From: Polaromonas sp. YR568 | GTDB lineage: Bacteria > Pseudomonadota > Gammaproteobacteria > Burkholderiales > Burkholderiaceae_C | Assembly (NCBI RefSeq): GCF_900116715.1 | Contig: NZ_FPBM01000007.1 | Location: 62,001 to 126,000 of the forward strand | Direction of reading: 5' to 3' | DNA: 64,000 nt | Shown: positions 25,903 to 34,975 of the stretch, piece by piece | How the letters are laid out: each line of letters starts with the position of its first letter | Position numbering within the stretch: position 1 is the first letter of the stretch | Notes under the pieces: model-generated | Database searches by the model: none | What the model saw: only the letters and a program-made list of their open reading frames with translations | Told to the model about the DNA's origin: nothing | Program-made: the position numbers and the translations under genes

Positions 25903-28194
25903 TCAGGCCATCAGGCGCTCCACCTGCTCGGCCGGGTAACTGCGCCAGCGCCGGTTCAGCGTCTCCTTGGGGCTGGTATTGCGCGCATGCACACGGGCCA
26001 CATACAGGTGCTGGTCCGGGTTGATCACGATGCGCTTGTGCTGCGGCGCCCAGACGAAAGCATTGTCTTCACCCACATTGATATCGGCGAAAGGCGCGCT
26101 GCGCCAGAACTCCCGGCGGTAGCAAAGCGTGCCGCCGCAAACCCAGGGCGAGCGCCCGTCGTACACATACTGCCAGGCTCGCCGCCCTTCGGGTGCGTAG
26201 AAGAACACCTTGTCCAGGCCGCAGATGTCGGCGCCCTGCTCCTGCAAGGCCTTCACCTGCGAGCTCAGCCAGCCCGGCGCCATCCAGTCGTCGTCGTCCC
26301 AGTGCGCGATCAGCTCGCCGCGGGCCAGCTCACAGGCGATGTTGCGCTTGGCGCCCAGGGTGGATTTGCGGTCCAGCCTCACATAACGGATGTTCTCGTG
26401 CGCCGGGATCAAGTCAGCCACGCTGTCGCGCCCGTCGTCCAGCACGATGAGCTCACGCGGGCTGTAGTCCTGCGCCAGGAAGTTGCGGATCGCCTGCGGC
26501 ACAAATTCGCGCCGGTCGGCGGTGGGCATGATGCAGGACACCAGCGGCTGTGATTGCGCGGCCTGCACCGGCGCCGCCTGCGCACCCGCTGCCGGCGGAA
26601 AATAAAAATCGCGGTCACGCTGCAAGAACTCGGGCTGCGGCATCAGGGTCCAGGCGTTTTGCTGCAGGTAGTGGCCTTCCTTGAACTTCCAGGTATTGCC
26701 ATGGTGGCGCACATAAACGCACAAGTCCCGCCCCGGGATGCGGCACAGGCGCGCGCCGCCGCCCAGTACTTTTTGCAAAAAGTCGGCGTCTTCGCGCAGC
26801 GAGGTCGCGGGATAGTGGCCATGTTTCTCCCACAGGCTGCGCCGGAACAGCAAGGTGCCGCCGCTGACGTTCTCGACAAACATGCGGCGAAACAGCGTCC
26901 GGCTGGACGCCCAGAACTCGGCCTGCGGCCGCGCCATGAACAGCATGTCGTTCAGCCCGGTGATGTCGGCGATGTTGTGAAGCAGGGGCGCGGCCTGCCG
27001 GCTCAGGCGCTCCTCGCCGTACCAGTCGTCGTCATCCCAATGCGCGATCAATTCACCCTGGGCCAGGCGCACCGCCTCGTTGCGCTTGGCGCCTATGCTG
27101 GTTTTGGGCGGCATGCGTATGCAGCGTATGCGCGCGTCGCTGATATCGGCAGGCAGGTCGCTGTCGTCCTCATAAACAATGATGAGCTCCAGCGCCGGGT
27201 AGTCCTGGCGCTGGAAGTAACGGATGGACTGCGCGACAAATTCGGGCCGCGCGCGCGTGGGCATGATGCAGCTCAGCAAAGGGGCAACCGGCCCCGGTGC
27301 GGGCAGCACCCAGGGCAATGCGGGCCCGGCCAGCGGCATGAAGATGCGCATGCGCTCGGGCATGGCGAAATAACGGCACTGGTCGCCGGCGCAATGTGCA
27401 TGGTAAGGCGGCGGCTGGTGGTGCGCCTCGCTGCGCCATGCGCAAAAGCGGTCCTGGTAGAGATGTTTGTTGGTCTCCAGCAGGCTGCCCTCCACCTGCA
27501 AGCGCTGCGGGCAGGGCAGCGCGCGGTACACAAAAGCGCCCTGCGCCCAGACGCCGCGAAAGCCGGCCCGCGCAGCGCGGATGTTGTAGTCCATCTCCCA
27601 GCAGGGGCCCTGGGCGTAGGCGGTGTCGGCCGCGCCTATGGCGGCCACCACCTCGTTCTTCACGACGTAGCAAAAATCAGAAAGGCTGTGCAGCGGCTCC
27701 AGCGGTACGCAGGCCTTGCCGTAGCGCGCCGCCAGCGCATCGGCTTGGTCCCACAGCGCGTCCTGCGTTGCACCGCAACCCGTGGCGACGGCCTGCTCGT
27801 TCCAGCCGCGGTTGGTCGACGGGCCGGCCAGGCCGTGGCTGGCGTCGGCGTCCAGCGCGGCCAGCAGCAGCTCCAGCCAGCCAGGAGTGACACGCGCACC
27901 GTTTTCCAGGAAGACATAAATATCCGCCGGCACGCTCACCAGCCGGTTGAAGCAGGCGGCCGGCCCTTCATGGGCGGGCCCGGGCAGCACCTCTATGCCT
28001 GGGTGCTCGCTAAAACGCGCCTGCAGCGCCTCGGCGCCGGTCTCATCGGCCGGGTCCGGCAACAGCCGCAGGCTGAAAGGCAGGGGCGTGTTTTCGAAAA
28101 TACCGGCCAGCGTGGCGGTGAGGGCTTCGGCGCGCGCCGCCACATAAACGCCGATCAGTATCTGGCGGTGTTGCGGGCCCGGCATCTCTACCAT
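25903..28194 (-). CDS. Multi-domain family 2 glycosyltransferase (three GT2 modules)
   Basis: A 763-residue cytoplasmic protein with three GT2-like modules. The first (about residues 10-240) is divergent. The second and third begin at about residues 300 and 540 with near-identical openings (LLSCIMPTRARPEFV and LVSCIMPTADRREFV) and share GAKRN and AHWDDDDW, the DXD metal/sugar-nucleotide motif. They look like an internal duplication. It overlaps the FkbM methyltransferase gene by 7 bp and ends the long island operon, convergent with the kinase gene. It may glycosylate a product of the island; acceptor and sugar are unknown. Confidence 0.88.
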   Translation of the reverse strand: MVEMPGPQHRQILIGVYVAARAEALTATLAGIFENTPLPFSLRLLPDPADETGAEALQARFSEHPGIEVLPGPAHEGPAACFNRLVSVPADIYVFLENGARVTPGWLELLLAALDADASHGLAGPSTNRGWNEQAVATGCGATQDALWDQADALAARYGKACVPLEPLHSLSDFCYVVKNEVVAAIGAADTAYAQGPCWEMDYNIRAARAGFRGVWAQGAFVYRALPCPQRLQVEGSLLETNKHLYQDRFCAWRSEAHHQPPPYHAHCAGDQCRYFAMPERMRIFMPLAGPALPWVLPAPGPVAPLLSCIMPTRARPEFVAQSIRYFQRQDYPALELIIVYEDDSDLPADISDARIRCIRMPPKTSIGAKRNEAVRLAQGELIAHWDDDDWYGEERLSRQAAPLLHNIADITGLNDMLFMARPQAEFWASSRTLFRRMFVENVSGGTLLFRRSLWEKHGHYPATSLREDADFLQKVLGGGARLCRIPGRDLCVYVRHHGNTWKFKEGHYLQQNAWTLMPQPEFLQRDRDFYFPPAAGAQAAPVQAAQSQPLVSCIMPTADRREFVPQAIRNFLAQDYSPRELIVLDDGRDSVADLIPAHENIRYVRLDRKSTLGAKRNIACELARGELIAHWDDDDWMAPGWLSSQVKALQEQGADICGLDKVFFYAPEGRRAWQYVYDGRSPWVCGGTLCYRREFWRSAPFADINVGEDNAFVWAPQHKRIVINPDQHLYVARVHARNTSPKETLNRRWRSYPAEQVERLMA

Positions 28195-29072
28195 TCCTCA
28201 TGACTGGCCACCAGGCCCGCACCCAGCAGGATCTCCAGCCTGCGCCAGGGGCTTCCGGGCGCGTCGTCGCCCCAATCGCCCACCGCGTCGACGGCGCGCT
28301 CCAGCGCCACCGGCTGGGCGTCCATCGCGCCGTAAAACCGCGGGTAGCACAGCAGCAGCTCATCCACACAGGCCCTTATCAGCGCCTCCCGCCGGGCGGG
28401 CTCGGGCGCGTGGAAGGACACATACAGCGTGGGCAGGCGCCCGCTGCCAAGGCGGCGCCACAGGCCGGGAATCACGGCGTATTCGCCCCCCTCGATGTCC
28501 ATCTTGATGAAGTTGCAGTCGTCAATTTCATTGAGCGCCAGAAAGCGCTCCAGGTCCATGGCATCGACCTCGCGGCAAGGCTGGCCCACCGCGCCGGGCG
28601 CGGCGAACATGCCGGACATGCTGTCGCCGAACTGGCTTTGCTCGCCGAAATACAGGCCGCCGGCATAGAGCTGCAGCGGGCCGCTTTCGGGGGCTATGCC
28701 GTAGGGGTAGAGCTGGATTTTGTGGTGCAGCGCCGGGTTCGCCATCACATTGCCCGCCAGCTCGGAAAAGGCCACCGGGTCTGGCTCCAGCGCATGCACA
28801 CGGCGCGCCAGCATGGCGCCATACAGCACGGTAGGCCCTATCCAGGCGCCCATGTCGATGTACGAATGGTCCGGGTGCAGAAAGCGCTGGAACACATCGA
28901 AGGTCTGGGGCTCCCACTGGCCCGCGCCGACGCGGCTCCAGAAAGCCTGCCGCCCGCTTGCCGCCCGGACCCGGAAGGCACGCCTGTGCACGGACACGCT
29001 CAGCTCGTGCGACGCGTAGTCGCGCTCCAGGGCCGGAAGAGCCGAGAGAGCCGAAAGAGGGCTGGTTTGCAT
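28188..29072 (-). CDS. FkbM family methyltransferase
   Basis: A 294-residue protein with a class I SAM-binding fold: YIDMGAWIGPTVLYGAMLAR (motif I), VHALEPDPVAFSEL, and NFIKMDIEGGEYAVI (motif typical of FkbM, D-I-E-G). FkbM enzymes O-methylate sugars or related metabolites. It is coupled by overlap to the triple GT2 protein, so the pair probably makes and methylates a glycan. It sits 18 bp downstream of the nitrilase-like gene, in the same operon. Confidence 0.9.
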   Translation of the reverse strand: MQTSPLSALSALPALERDYASHELSVSVHRRAFRVRAASGRQAFWSRVGAGQWEPQTFDVFQRFLHPDHSYIDMGAWIGPTVLYGAMLARRVHALEPDPVAFSELAGNVMANPALHHKIQLYPYGIAPESGPLQLYAGGLYFGEQSQFGDSMSGMFAAPGAVGQPCREVDAMDLERFLALNEIDDCNFIKMDIEGGEYAVIPGLWRRLGSGRLPTLYVSFHAPEPARREALIRACVDELLLCYPRFYGAMDAQPVALERAVDAVGDWGDDAPGSPWRRLEILLGAGLVASHEEW

Positions 29073-29090
29073 GGCAGACTCCCTCGCGGC

Positions 29091-30467
29091 TTACCAGATC
29101 GTCATGGGCGCCGGGCCGCTCGTGGTGGCGCTGAACTCGAAGGCATTGCCTTCAAAGATGAAGCCGGGCACATTGATCTTGCACCACACGGCCCCGGCAT
29201 AAGGGCTGCTGCCGGGCTTGAGCTCCATCTGGATGCTCACGCTCTGCTTGAGGGCGTCCTGCGTTTGCAGCGACAGCGGCAGGAAGTAGTTGTTGCCGTA
29301 AAAGTTGGTCTTCTTGCTGCGCGGCTCGCAGACCTGTGTCACATAGTTGCCGTTGTCGTCATAGACCAGCAGGAAGACGAACTGGTAGTCGGCGCTGGCC
29401 TGCCAGAACAGCCGCACGGTGCTGCCCGGCACGGTCTGCTGCGCCGGCAGGGAGCGCGGTGGGTAGACATTCACCACGCCGGGGCCGCTCGCATACAGGG
29501 AGCTGATGGGCACGTCCAGCACCGGCGATGTGCTTTGCAGCTGGATGGGCGCATTGCTGACCGGGGTGCTGGTGGCAAGCACCACTTCCGTCAGCGGAGG
29601 CACCAGCTCGGCCACCGTGGAGTGGCGCGTATTGCGCGAGCCGTCGCAATTGAACACGTAGCCACCGAATTGCGTGATCACGCTGGCGGCCTGCACGCTC
29701 ATGCCGCAAGAGGGCACCAGTTGCAGCTGGATCAGGTTTTCCCCCGGCAGCTGCGGCGACTTCTGCAGGCGGCGCACCGTGTCGAGGTGGTCCAGGCAGA
29801 CCTCCAGGCCCCAGGTGATGCCGGCCAGCTCGAACACACCCGCGCCGTCGTAGTTGACTATCTGCTGCTCGCGCCCCGGGCCGCCGCTGGTGGACGGTGC
29901 AAGGTGTTCCACGTCGCCCAGCAGCAGGCCGCCGGGGTTGGCCGCGGCGGCGATGAAGTCCACGCCCGACATGAGCTCTTTCATCACCACGCGCGCGCCG
30001 GTATCACCCTGGGCCGCCACGCCGCCCAGCTGCACCAGCGCGAAGTTATAGACCTCCTTGTTGGCCAGCGGGTCGATGTCGTAAGGCGGCGTCTTCAGCG
30101 TGGGCGAGGACACGCCCAGGATGGTGCCGAACACGAATACCCAGTCTGTCCACTCGGGGCCCGCCGCCATCGCCTGCAGTGTGGTGATGGCCAGCTGCAC
30201 GTCGTCCATCTGGTAGGCGCCCGAGACGCCGCGGAAAAAGAACTCCGGCGCCATGAAGACATTCAGCGTGTCGCCGGGCGGCAAAGGCGGGGACTGCGGC
30301 GCCAGCGCATCGCGCGCGACGCCCATGGCGCGCAGCATCAGGTCGCAGCGCGCCTCGATGTCCTGCCTGGGGTTGTTCAGGCCCAGGTAGATTTTTGAGC
30401 CGTCGGGATTTAACTCGGGCGCGGTGTCAATCACGTAACCCATGAATCGAACGTTGTTGTAAGCCAT
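29091..30467 (-). CDS. Nitrilase-fold hydrolase with the shared C-terminal domain
   Basis: A 458-residue protein without signal peptide. The Glu-Lys-Cys triad of carbon-nitrogen hydrolases can be placed at E75 (FMAPEFFFRG), K163 (VVMKELMSGVDFI) and C224 (GLEVCLDHLD). The family core ends near residue 340. Residues about 355-458 form the domain also found at the end of the GH64-type protein (FWQASADYQF, LLVYDDNGNYVT, YAGAVWCKINVPGF, FEGNAFEFS, final MTIW). It would hydrolyse an amide or nitrile bond. It is in the island operon between the tail-collar and FkbM genes. Catalytic class inferred by motif. Confidence 0.75.
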   Translation of the reverse strand: MAYNNVRFMGYVIDTAPELNPDGSKIYLGLNNPRQDIEARCDLMLRAMGVARDALAPQSPPLPPGDTLNVFMAPEFFFRGVSGAYQMDDVQLAITTLQAMAAGPEWTDWVFVFGTILGVSSPTLKTPPYDIDPLANKEVYNFALVQLGGVAAQGDTGARVVMKELMSGVDFIAAAANPGGLLLGDVEHLAPSTSGGPGREQQIVNYDGAGVFELAGITWGLEVCLDHLDTVRRLQKSPQLPGENLIQLQLVPSCGMSVQAASVITQFGGYVFNCDGSRNTRHSTVAELVPPLTEVVLATSTPVSNAPIQLQSTSPVLDVPISSLYASGPGVVNVYPPRSLPAQQTVPGSTVRLFWQASADYQFVFLLVYDDNGNYVTQVCEPRSKKTNFYGNNYFLPLSLQTQDALKQSVSIQMELKPGSSPYAGAVWCKINVPGFIFEGNAFEFSATTSGPAPMTIW

Positions 30468-30521
30468 GCTGTTTCTCCTGTAAATAAGCTCGGTAGGTCG
30501 GTGGTGGTTACGGATGCCGGT

Positions 30522-31160
30522 TCATTGCACGAACTGCTTCAGCCCGTAGGTGAACTTGATGATGTGATTGACATAAACATTGAGCGGCCGTGTTTCGTAC
30601 TGGCTCACCAGCACCGGGCTGCTCTGGCCCTGGCCGGGCACCGGCCCGCCGGTGGTCAGCGTGGGCGTCGAGCTGGGAGCGCCTGCGGCGGTGGCGGGTG
30701 ACGAGGACGTGGCCGGCGCAGGGGCGCTGTTGTAGGTGTGCTCGTGGGTTTCCACGGCAAAGGTCTGGGTGGAGCCCACGCCGCTGCTTTGCCCCTGGCC
30801 GCCGGGCGGCACCTGGCGCATGCCGATGTCGGGGTCGTTGTTGGTGCCGGTGCCGATGCCGCGCAGAAAGTAACCGCGGTAATCGGGAATCTGGAACTGG
30901 TCGCCGCTGCCGCCATAGACATAGCCCAGCGCCGCGAAGAGCTCCGGGTAGTCGTAGATGGACAGCGACCGGCCGTTGCAAAACATCCAGCCCCAGGCCT
31001 CGAGCGGATTGGTCGTGTAGTCCTGCGGCGTCACGGTAGTGGCTGCGCCGGCAGTGTCGGGCGCGCCCAGGGTTCCGGCAAAAGCCGTCACCGAGCCCAC
31101 CGGCAGCTCGCCGAAACCGGGGCGCATAAAGAAGGGGTTGTCCATGCCCGGCGCCATCAT
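30522..31160 (-). CDS. Phage tail-collar domain protein (microcystin-dependent-protein-like)
   Basis: A 212-residue protein with the tail-collar pattern: LPVGSVTAFAG at the start, GWMFCNGRSLSIYDYPELFAALGYVYGG, FQIPDYRGYFLRG, then a Ser/Thr/Pro-rich stretch after THEHTYNS, and NVYVNHIIKFTYGLK at the end. Such domains occur at phage tail fibres and in bacterial MdpB-like proteins. No other phage structural gene is present. Its ATG overlaps the stop of the 1000-residue protein gene by ATGA, so the two are translationally coupled and may act together. Confidence 0.85.
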   Translation of the reverse strand: MMAPGMDNPFFMRPGFGELPVGSVTAFAGTLGAPDTAGAATTVTPQDYTTNPLEAWGWMFCNGRSLSIYDYPELFAALGYVYGGSGDQFQIPDYRGYFLRGIGTGTNNDPDIGMRQVPPGGQGQSSGVGSTQTFAVETHEHTYNSAPAPATSSSPATAAGAPSSTPTLTTGGPVPGQGQSSPVLVSQYETRPLNVYVNHIIKFTYGLKQFVQ

Positions 31161-34159
31161 GGTGAATCGCTCCCTGGTGAGCCGCCCTCAATAGCCAGAG
31201 GAATAGCCAGAGGAGTAGCCAGGGGGCCGGCGCTGTCTCGCAGGCCCGCTTCGTCCAGCACCTGCATGGACGTGGGCACCACCACCTCCCAGCACGGGCC
31301 CACGGGCCTGTGCGGGTGGCGCGCCGGCTCCGCATGCTTGAGGTCGTTGACCAGCGCGATGTCGCGCGGATTCACGGGCGCCAGCCGGTCGGAGGAGCTC
31401 CACAGCATGCCGGCCGAGTAAAAGTACAAAAAGGCCATCACATGCGCGGGCCGCACCGGCAGCAGCACACGGGCCTGGTCGGCCTGCAGGAAGCTGGAGA
31501 ACAAGGCGTCATCGTCGGCGGCCAGGCTGCCCAGCTCGACCTCGGCGCCGGCCGCATCGGGACCGGGGCTGGCGTAGAAGCTGTAGACCATCTCGTTCCA
31601 CTCCAGCACCTCGTCAAAGAACTGCAGGTAGCGCGGCTCGTTGACGGCAAACTCAGAGGGCGGCGAGAACATGGGCGCATCGGGCGGCATGCCGGTGAGC
31701 GTGAACAGCCGCTCCAGCAGCAGGCGCATGCAGGCGTTCTTGAGTTCGCGCTGCTCGATCTGCCGGTTCGCCAGCGGCGAGCGGGTGGGCAGGCGGCCCT
31801 GGGGCCCTCCATCGGCGCGGGCGTAGTAGGCGGCCAGTTGCGCCTGGTAGGCGCGCATGATGCTGGCGTAGATGCGTATGCACCACTCGTCCATGCAACG
31901 CGCCGACGGCTTGCAGGTAATTTCAATGTTGACCTGGACCTGCGGGTCCCCCGGCGGCGAAAGGCTGGGCGGGTAGTCCAGCACCGACACCGGCACACTG
32001 TCGTCCTCGCCGGCAAGCGCCATCCCGTCCGGGCTGCCGGGAGGCGTGAACGTCTGCCAGCCCACCAGCACCACCGGCGCGGGCAGGCCCACAGGCGCAC
32101 TGATGTAGCCGACAAAGGCCTTGTATGCACAGTAGCCCGCGGGAATGGCGATCTGCTTTTCTTCCCCGTCGCGCAGGGTGGCCGAAGCAAAGCGCTGCTC
32201 CAGCGGCGGCGGCTCCAGGTCCAGCACGCCGTAATAGGCGCCCAGGCTCGCATAGTTGTCCCGGGTGATGGCTTTAAAGGTGGGAATATTCAGCTGCAGC
32301 GGCGACAGCGGCTTGACAAAGTTCTGCCCCGCCATCGCCTGCTCGCCGGCGATGAAAGAGGCCGCCGGCTTGTACACCATGAATTCCATCATGAGCCGCT
32401 GGCCGTAGTTGACGACACAGGCTTCATACACCTTGTTGAGCCAGCGGTAGACGCCGCGCATGTTGCGTGAGCCGCCCGTGTTGTCGACCAGGCTGACGAC
32501 CGAGTCCTCGGTCTGGCTCATGGTGCTGCTGGAGCGGCTCAGGCTCACGCTGCGGTTGATGCGGTTGACGGTCTTGTTGAGGATGTCGCGCGCAAAGCGT
32601 GTGGTGTCGTCCACCCCCGGCGCGGCGCCCGGCTGCACCGTCTTGCTCCAGGAGCCGTCCAGCGTGGCCTGGGTCGGCGGGCCGTAGCTGTTGGTGAACT
32701 TGTTGTACTGGTTGGTTTCCACCACCTCGGCAACGGTCTTGCGCGACTCTTCCTGCAAGTTGCTGCGTTCATCCGCGGCATCGTTTTGCAGCAGTTGCTT
32801 TTCGCCGCTGCTTTGATGCACTTCGTCAAGCTGGCGGTGCGTGCGTTTGTTCGTCACCTCGCGGCGCTCGCCGCGCATCACGTTTTCAATGCGCGCGATC
32901 TCGCCGCACTGGTAACGCAGCAAACGCTGGCGCACCATCTGCAGGTCGCCGATGGCATAGGGCTCTATCCAGCCGGGTGAGCCTGACGGCGGGGACGCGC
33001 CGGCAGCCTGCGCCGGAGGCAGCGGAAACACCTGCGCGCTGAGTGCCGGCGTGGCCTGCAGCAGCTCGTTGATCTGCTGCTTTGTGAGGTGCGCCTGCTC
33101 CGGCATAGCAGGCGCTTCACCGGCGCCGGCACTAGTACCCGTACTGGTACTGGCGCCGGTACTGGCACCAGTACTGGCATAGGGCACCAGCGCCACTTCA
33201 ACCACATGCGCCATCAGCAGTGCGCGGGTGAATTCGTCGAGCAAGGCGGTGTCGTAACCCAGCGTGATGATCAGGGCGAAGTAACTCTGCCAGACGCGGT
33301 CCACCGCCTGCGCGTAGGCGGCGGAGCTGAAGTAACTCCAGTCCAGTGCATAGCGCGACAGCAGCTGCGTGACTTGCTCCGTGGCTTTCGCCAGCCAGGC
33401 CGACGGGCTTGCGTCCTGCCGGGGCAGGCGCATAAAGGCCCGCGGAAACTGGCTGACGGGGCCGGCCAGGCTGTCCATGTCACGGATGAAATCGCCGGAG
33501 TAGATGTCACCGTCGATGAAGCGCAAGGCCAGGTCCTGCGCCGCTTCACGGGCGCCGCTGGCCTGGTTGCGCGCGCTCACCAGATCGTCGAAGAAGCCGC
33601 TGGATGGCGGGCTGGCGCTGACGTACTGGACAAAGCCGTAGAGCAGGTCGGCGGCGCTGACTTTGGGCCAGCGCCGTACATAGACATAAGGAAACAGCTC
33701 ATCGGGATGGCTGGTGATGATGGGAAGCGGCTCCACCGGGTCGATCGGCGGGTCCGGCTCTATGGGCGGCGGCCCCGGCGGCCAGGGCGGGCCGGGTGGT
33801 GGCACGGGCCCGCGCGTGGGGCAGGCCACCATGATGCCCTCGAAATGGTGGTCGTCGCTCTGGCCCCGCATGCCGTAGTGGATGTCGGCAAAGATGGCGG
33901 TGTTGGTGACGCCGTTGATGTGCACCGGCGTTTTCTGCTGCAGGTAGCCTGAGACATAGCAACCCGAGCGGAACTTGAATTCAAAGGGTTTGCTCGGCCA
34001 CAGCCTGGTGATGGTGACCACCTGGCTTTCGGCCGGGCCGGATTTGCAGGAGATGCTCGCGATCGACGGAATATCGTCGGCCGGCTCACGATTGATGGTG
34101 AAGTCGAAAACCAGGCAGCCGCCCATGGCCGACCAGCTTCTTTTGACCATTTCGTTCAC
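31157..34159 (-). CDS. Large uncharacterised multi-domain protein (about 1000 residues)
   Basis: I do not recognise a named family. A GTG at 34159 has AGGAG seven bases upstream; a longer frame to 34222 lacks this. The N-terminal 110 residues look beta-rich, followed by a Pro-rich linker (VPPPGPPWPPGPPP), a helical part, a low-complexity Thr/Ser/Gly stretch, then a charged helical, possibly coiled-coil segment (MRGERREVTNKRTHRQLDEV to about AEVVETNQYN), a Ser-rich region, and NMRGVYRWLNKVYEACVVNYGQR. The C-terminal half has VCGYISAP-like beta segments and a helical end. No signal peptide or membrane helix. Likely a structural or scaffold part of the island system. Confidence 0.85.
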   Translation of the reverse strand: MNEMVKRSWSAMGGCLVFDFTINREPADDIPSIASISCKSGPAESQVVTITRLWPSKPFEFKFRSGCYVSGYLQQKTPVHINGVTNTAIFADIHYGMRGQSDDHHFEGIMVACPTRGPVPPPGPPWPPGPPPIEPDPPIDPVEPLPIITSHPDELFPYVYVRRWPKVSAADLLYGFVQYVSASPPSSGFFDDLVSARNQASGAREAAQDLALRFIDGDIYSGDFIRDMDSLAGPVSQFPRAFMRLPRQDASPSAWLAKATEQVTQLLSRYALDWSYFSSAAYAQAVDRVWQSYFALIITLGYDTALLDEFTRALLMAHVVEVALVPYASTGASTGASTSTGTSAGAGEAPAMPEQAHLTKQQINELLQATPALSAQVFPLPPAQAAGASPPSGSPGWIEPYAIGDLQMVRQRLLRYQCGEIARIENVMRGERREVTNKRTHRQLDEVHQSSGEKQLLQNDAADERSNLQEESRKTVAEVVETNQYNKFTNSYGPPTQATLDGSWSKTVQPGAAPGVDDTTRFARDILNKTVNRINRSVSLSRSSSTMSQTEDSVVSLVDNTGGSRNMRGVYRWLNKVYEACVVNYGQRLMMEFMVYKPAASFIAGEQAMAGQNFVKPLSPLQLNIPTFKAITRDNYASLGAYYGVLDLEPPPLEQRFASATLRDGEEKQIAIPAGYCAYKAFVGYISAPVGLPAPVVLVGWQTFTPPGSPDGMALAGEDDSVPVSVLDYPPSLSPPGDPQVQVNIEITCKPSARCMDEWCIRIYASIMRAYQAQLAAYYARADGGPQGRLPTRSPLANRQIEQRELKNACMRLLLERLFTLTGMPPDAPMFSPPSEFAVNEPRYLQFFDEVLEWNEMVYSFYASPGPDAAGAEVELGSLAADDDALFSSFLQADQARVLLPVRPAHVMAFLYFYSAGMLWSSSDRLAPVNPRDIALVNDLKHAEPARHPHRPVGPCWEVVVPTSMQVLDEAGLRDSAGPLATPLAIPLAIEGGSPGSDSP

Positions 34160-34237
34160 TCGGTGACTCCTGTGTGGACGGCGTGCGGTGCGTATCACCA
34201 GCGCACGGCCGCAAGGCCGCACGCCGGTGAAACGGCA

Positions 34238-34855
34238 TCAGCACATAACGATGTTTTCGAGGTTGAAGGCGAAAGGCGTGGAGTTCGCGCCTGGGCCGCC
34301 GCCGGTCATCACGATGTCCGCGCTGGCGATGCCCAGCAAAGAAATTTCGGTGTTGATGTTGGAAATGATCGCCGAGTCCATGACCTGGCCCTGGACTATT
34401 TGCGAAGCCACGCCGATCCAGATCGTGGGCTTGAATTCGAACACCGCCTTTTGTTGCGGAGCGATCGAAGTCTTCACTGCCAGCAGCTTGCCGGACTTGT
34501 AGATGCTGGCGTTGATGGCGCCCTTGGGCAGGCTGTTGAGGACCTGCACTTCCTTGGAGCTGGTGCCGCTGCCGCCAGGCACCAGGCGGTCGCCGGACGT
34601 CGTCAGCGACATCTGGAACAGCTGGCCGTTCTGGGCGTCGAGCTGCGGCGTGTAGTTGCCGTAGCTGTCGCTGGCGCCGACCTGCATGGTCATGGGGAAG
34701 GTGAAGGGATGGTTGTCACCCTGGCCGCAGTAGCGAATGACTTGCCAGGCCACCGCGAGCTCGTCGAAGTTGGTCGCGACGTTCTTCTGGAAAATCACGA
34801 TCTCCGAGTTGTTCGCGTCGTTAGAGTTGTTGATGAAGTTCAGTGCAATATCCAT
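34238..34855 (-). CDS. Uncharacterised 205-residue protein, paralogue of the next gene upstream
   Basis: No named family is recognised. The protein begins MDIALNFINNSNDANNSEIV and is probably all-beta, without signal peptide or membrane segment. Its neighbour at 34976-35596 has the same length and layout; shared blocks include AWQVIRYCG/AWKVIRYCG, GNYTPQLDAQNGQ/GNYSPRLPAQNGQ, QQKAVFEFKP/GQKAVFQYQP, and GIASADIVMTGGGPG near the C-terminus. A good ribosome site (AGGAGAG) precedes the ATG. It is second in the island operon. The opening NNS and IVIFQK segments weakly recall the start of the GH64-type protein. Confidence 0.85.
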   Translation of the reverse strand: MDIALNFINNSNDANNSEIVIFQKNVATNFDELAVAWQVIRYCGQGDNHPFTFPMTMQVGASDSYGNYTPQLDAQNGQLFQMSLTTSGDRLVPGGSGTSSKEVQVLNSLPKGAINASIYKSGKLLAVKTSIAPQQKAVFEFKPTIWIGVASQIVQGQVMDSAIISNINTEISLLGIASADIVMTGGGPGANSTPFAFNLENIVMC

Positions 34856-34975
34856 GGTTCTCTCCTGTTGATCCTGTTGATAAAAAGATGGCAGCGCACC
34901 ATGCGTTGCCCGTTTGCCATCGTTGCCCTGCTGCCCCGGCGGCGAACCCTGTGTGTCCGGTGCTGAGGTCTGCCC

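Noticed and set aside
25903..28194. SenB-like selenosugar synthase to go with the SenA-like gene
   Set aside because: The glycosyltransferase is of GT2 type with three modules, lies 7 kb away and belongs to a different operon. It does not fit SenB.
26554..30398. Long plus-strand frames (549 and 732 codons) across the GT2, FkbM and nitrilase genes
   Set aside because: Antisense frames; the minus-strand proteins have intact family motifs, overlaps and ribosome sites.
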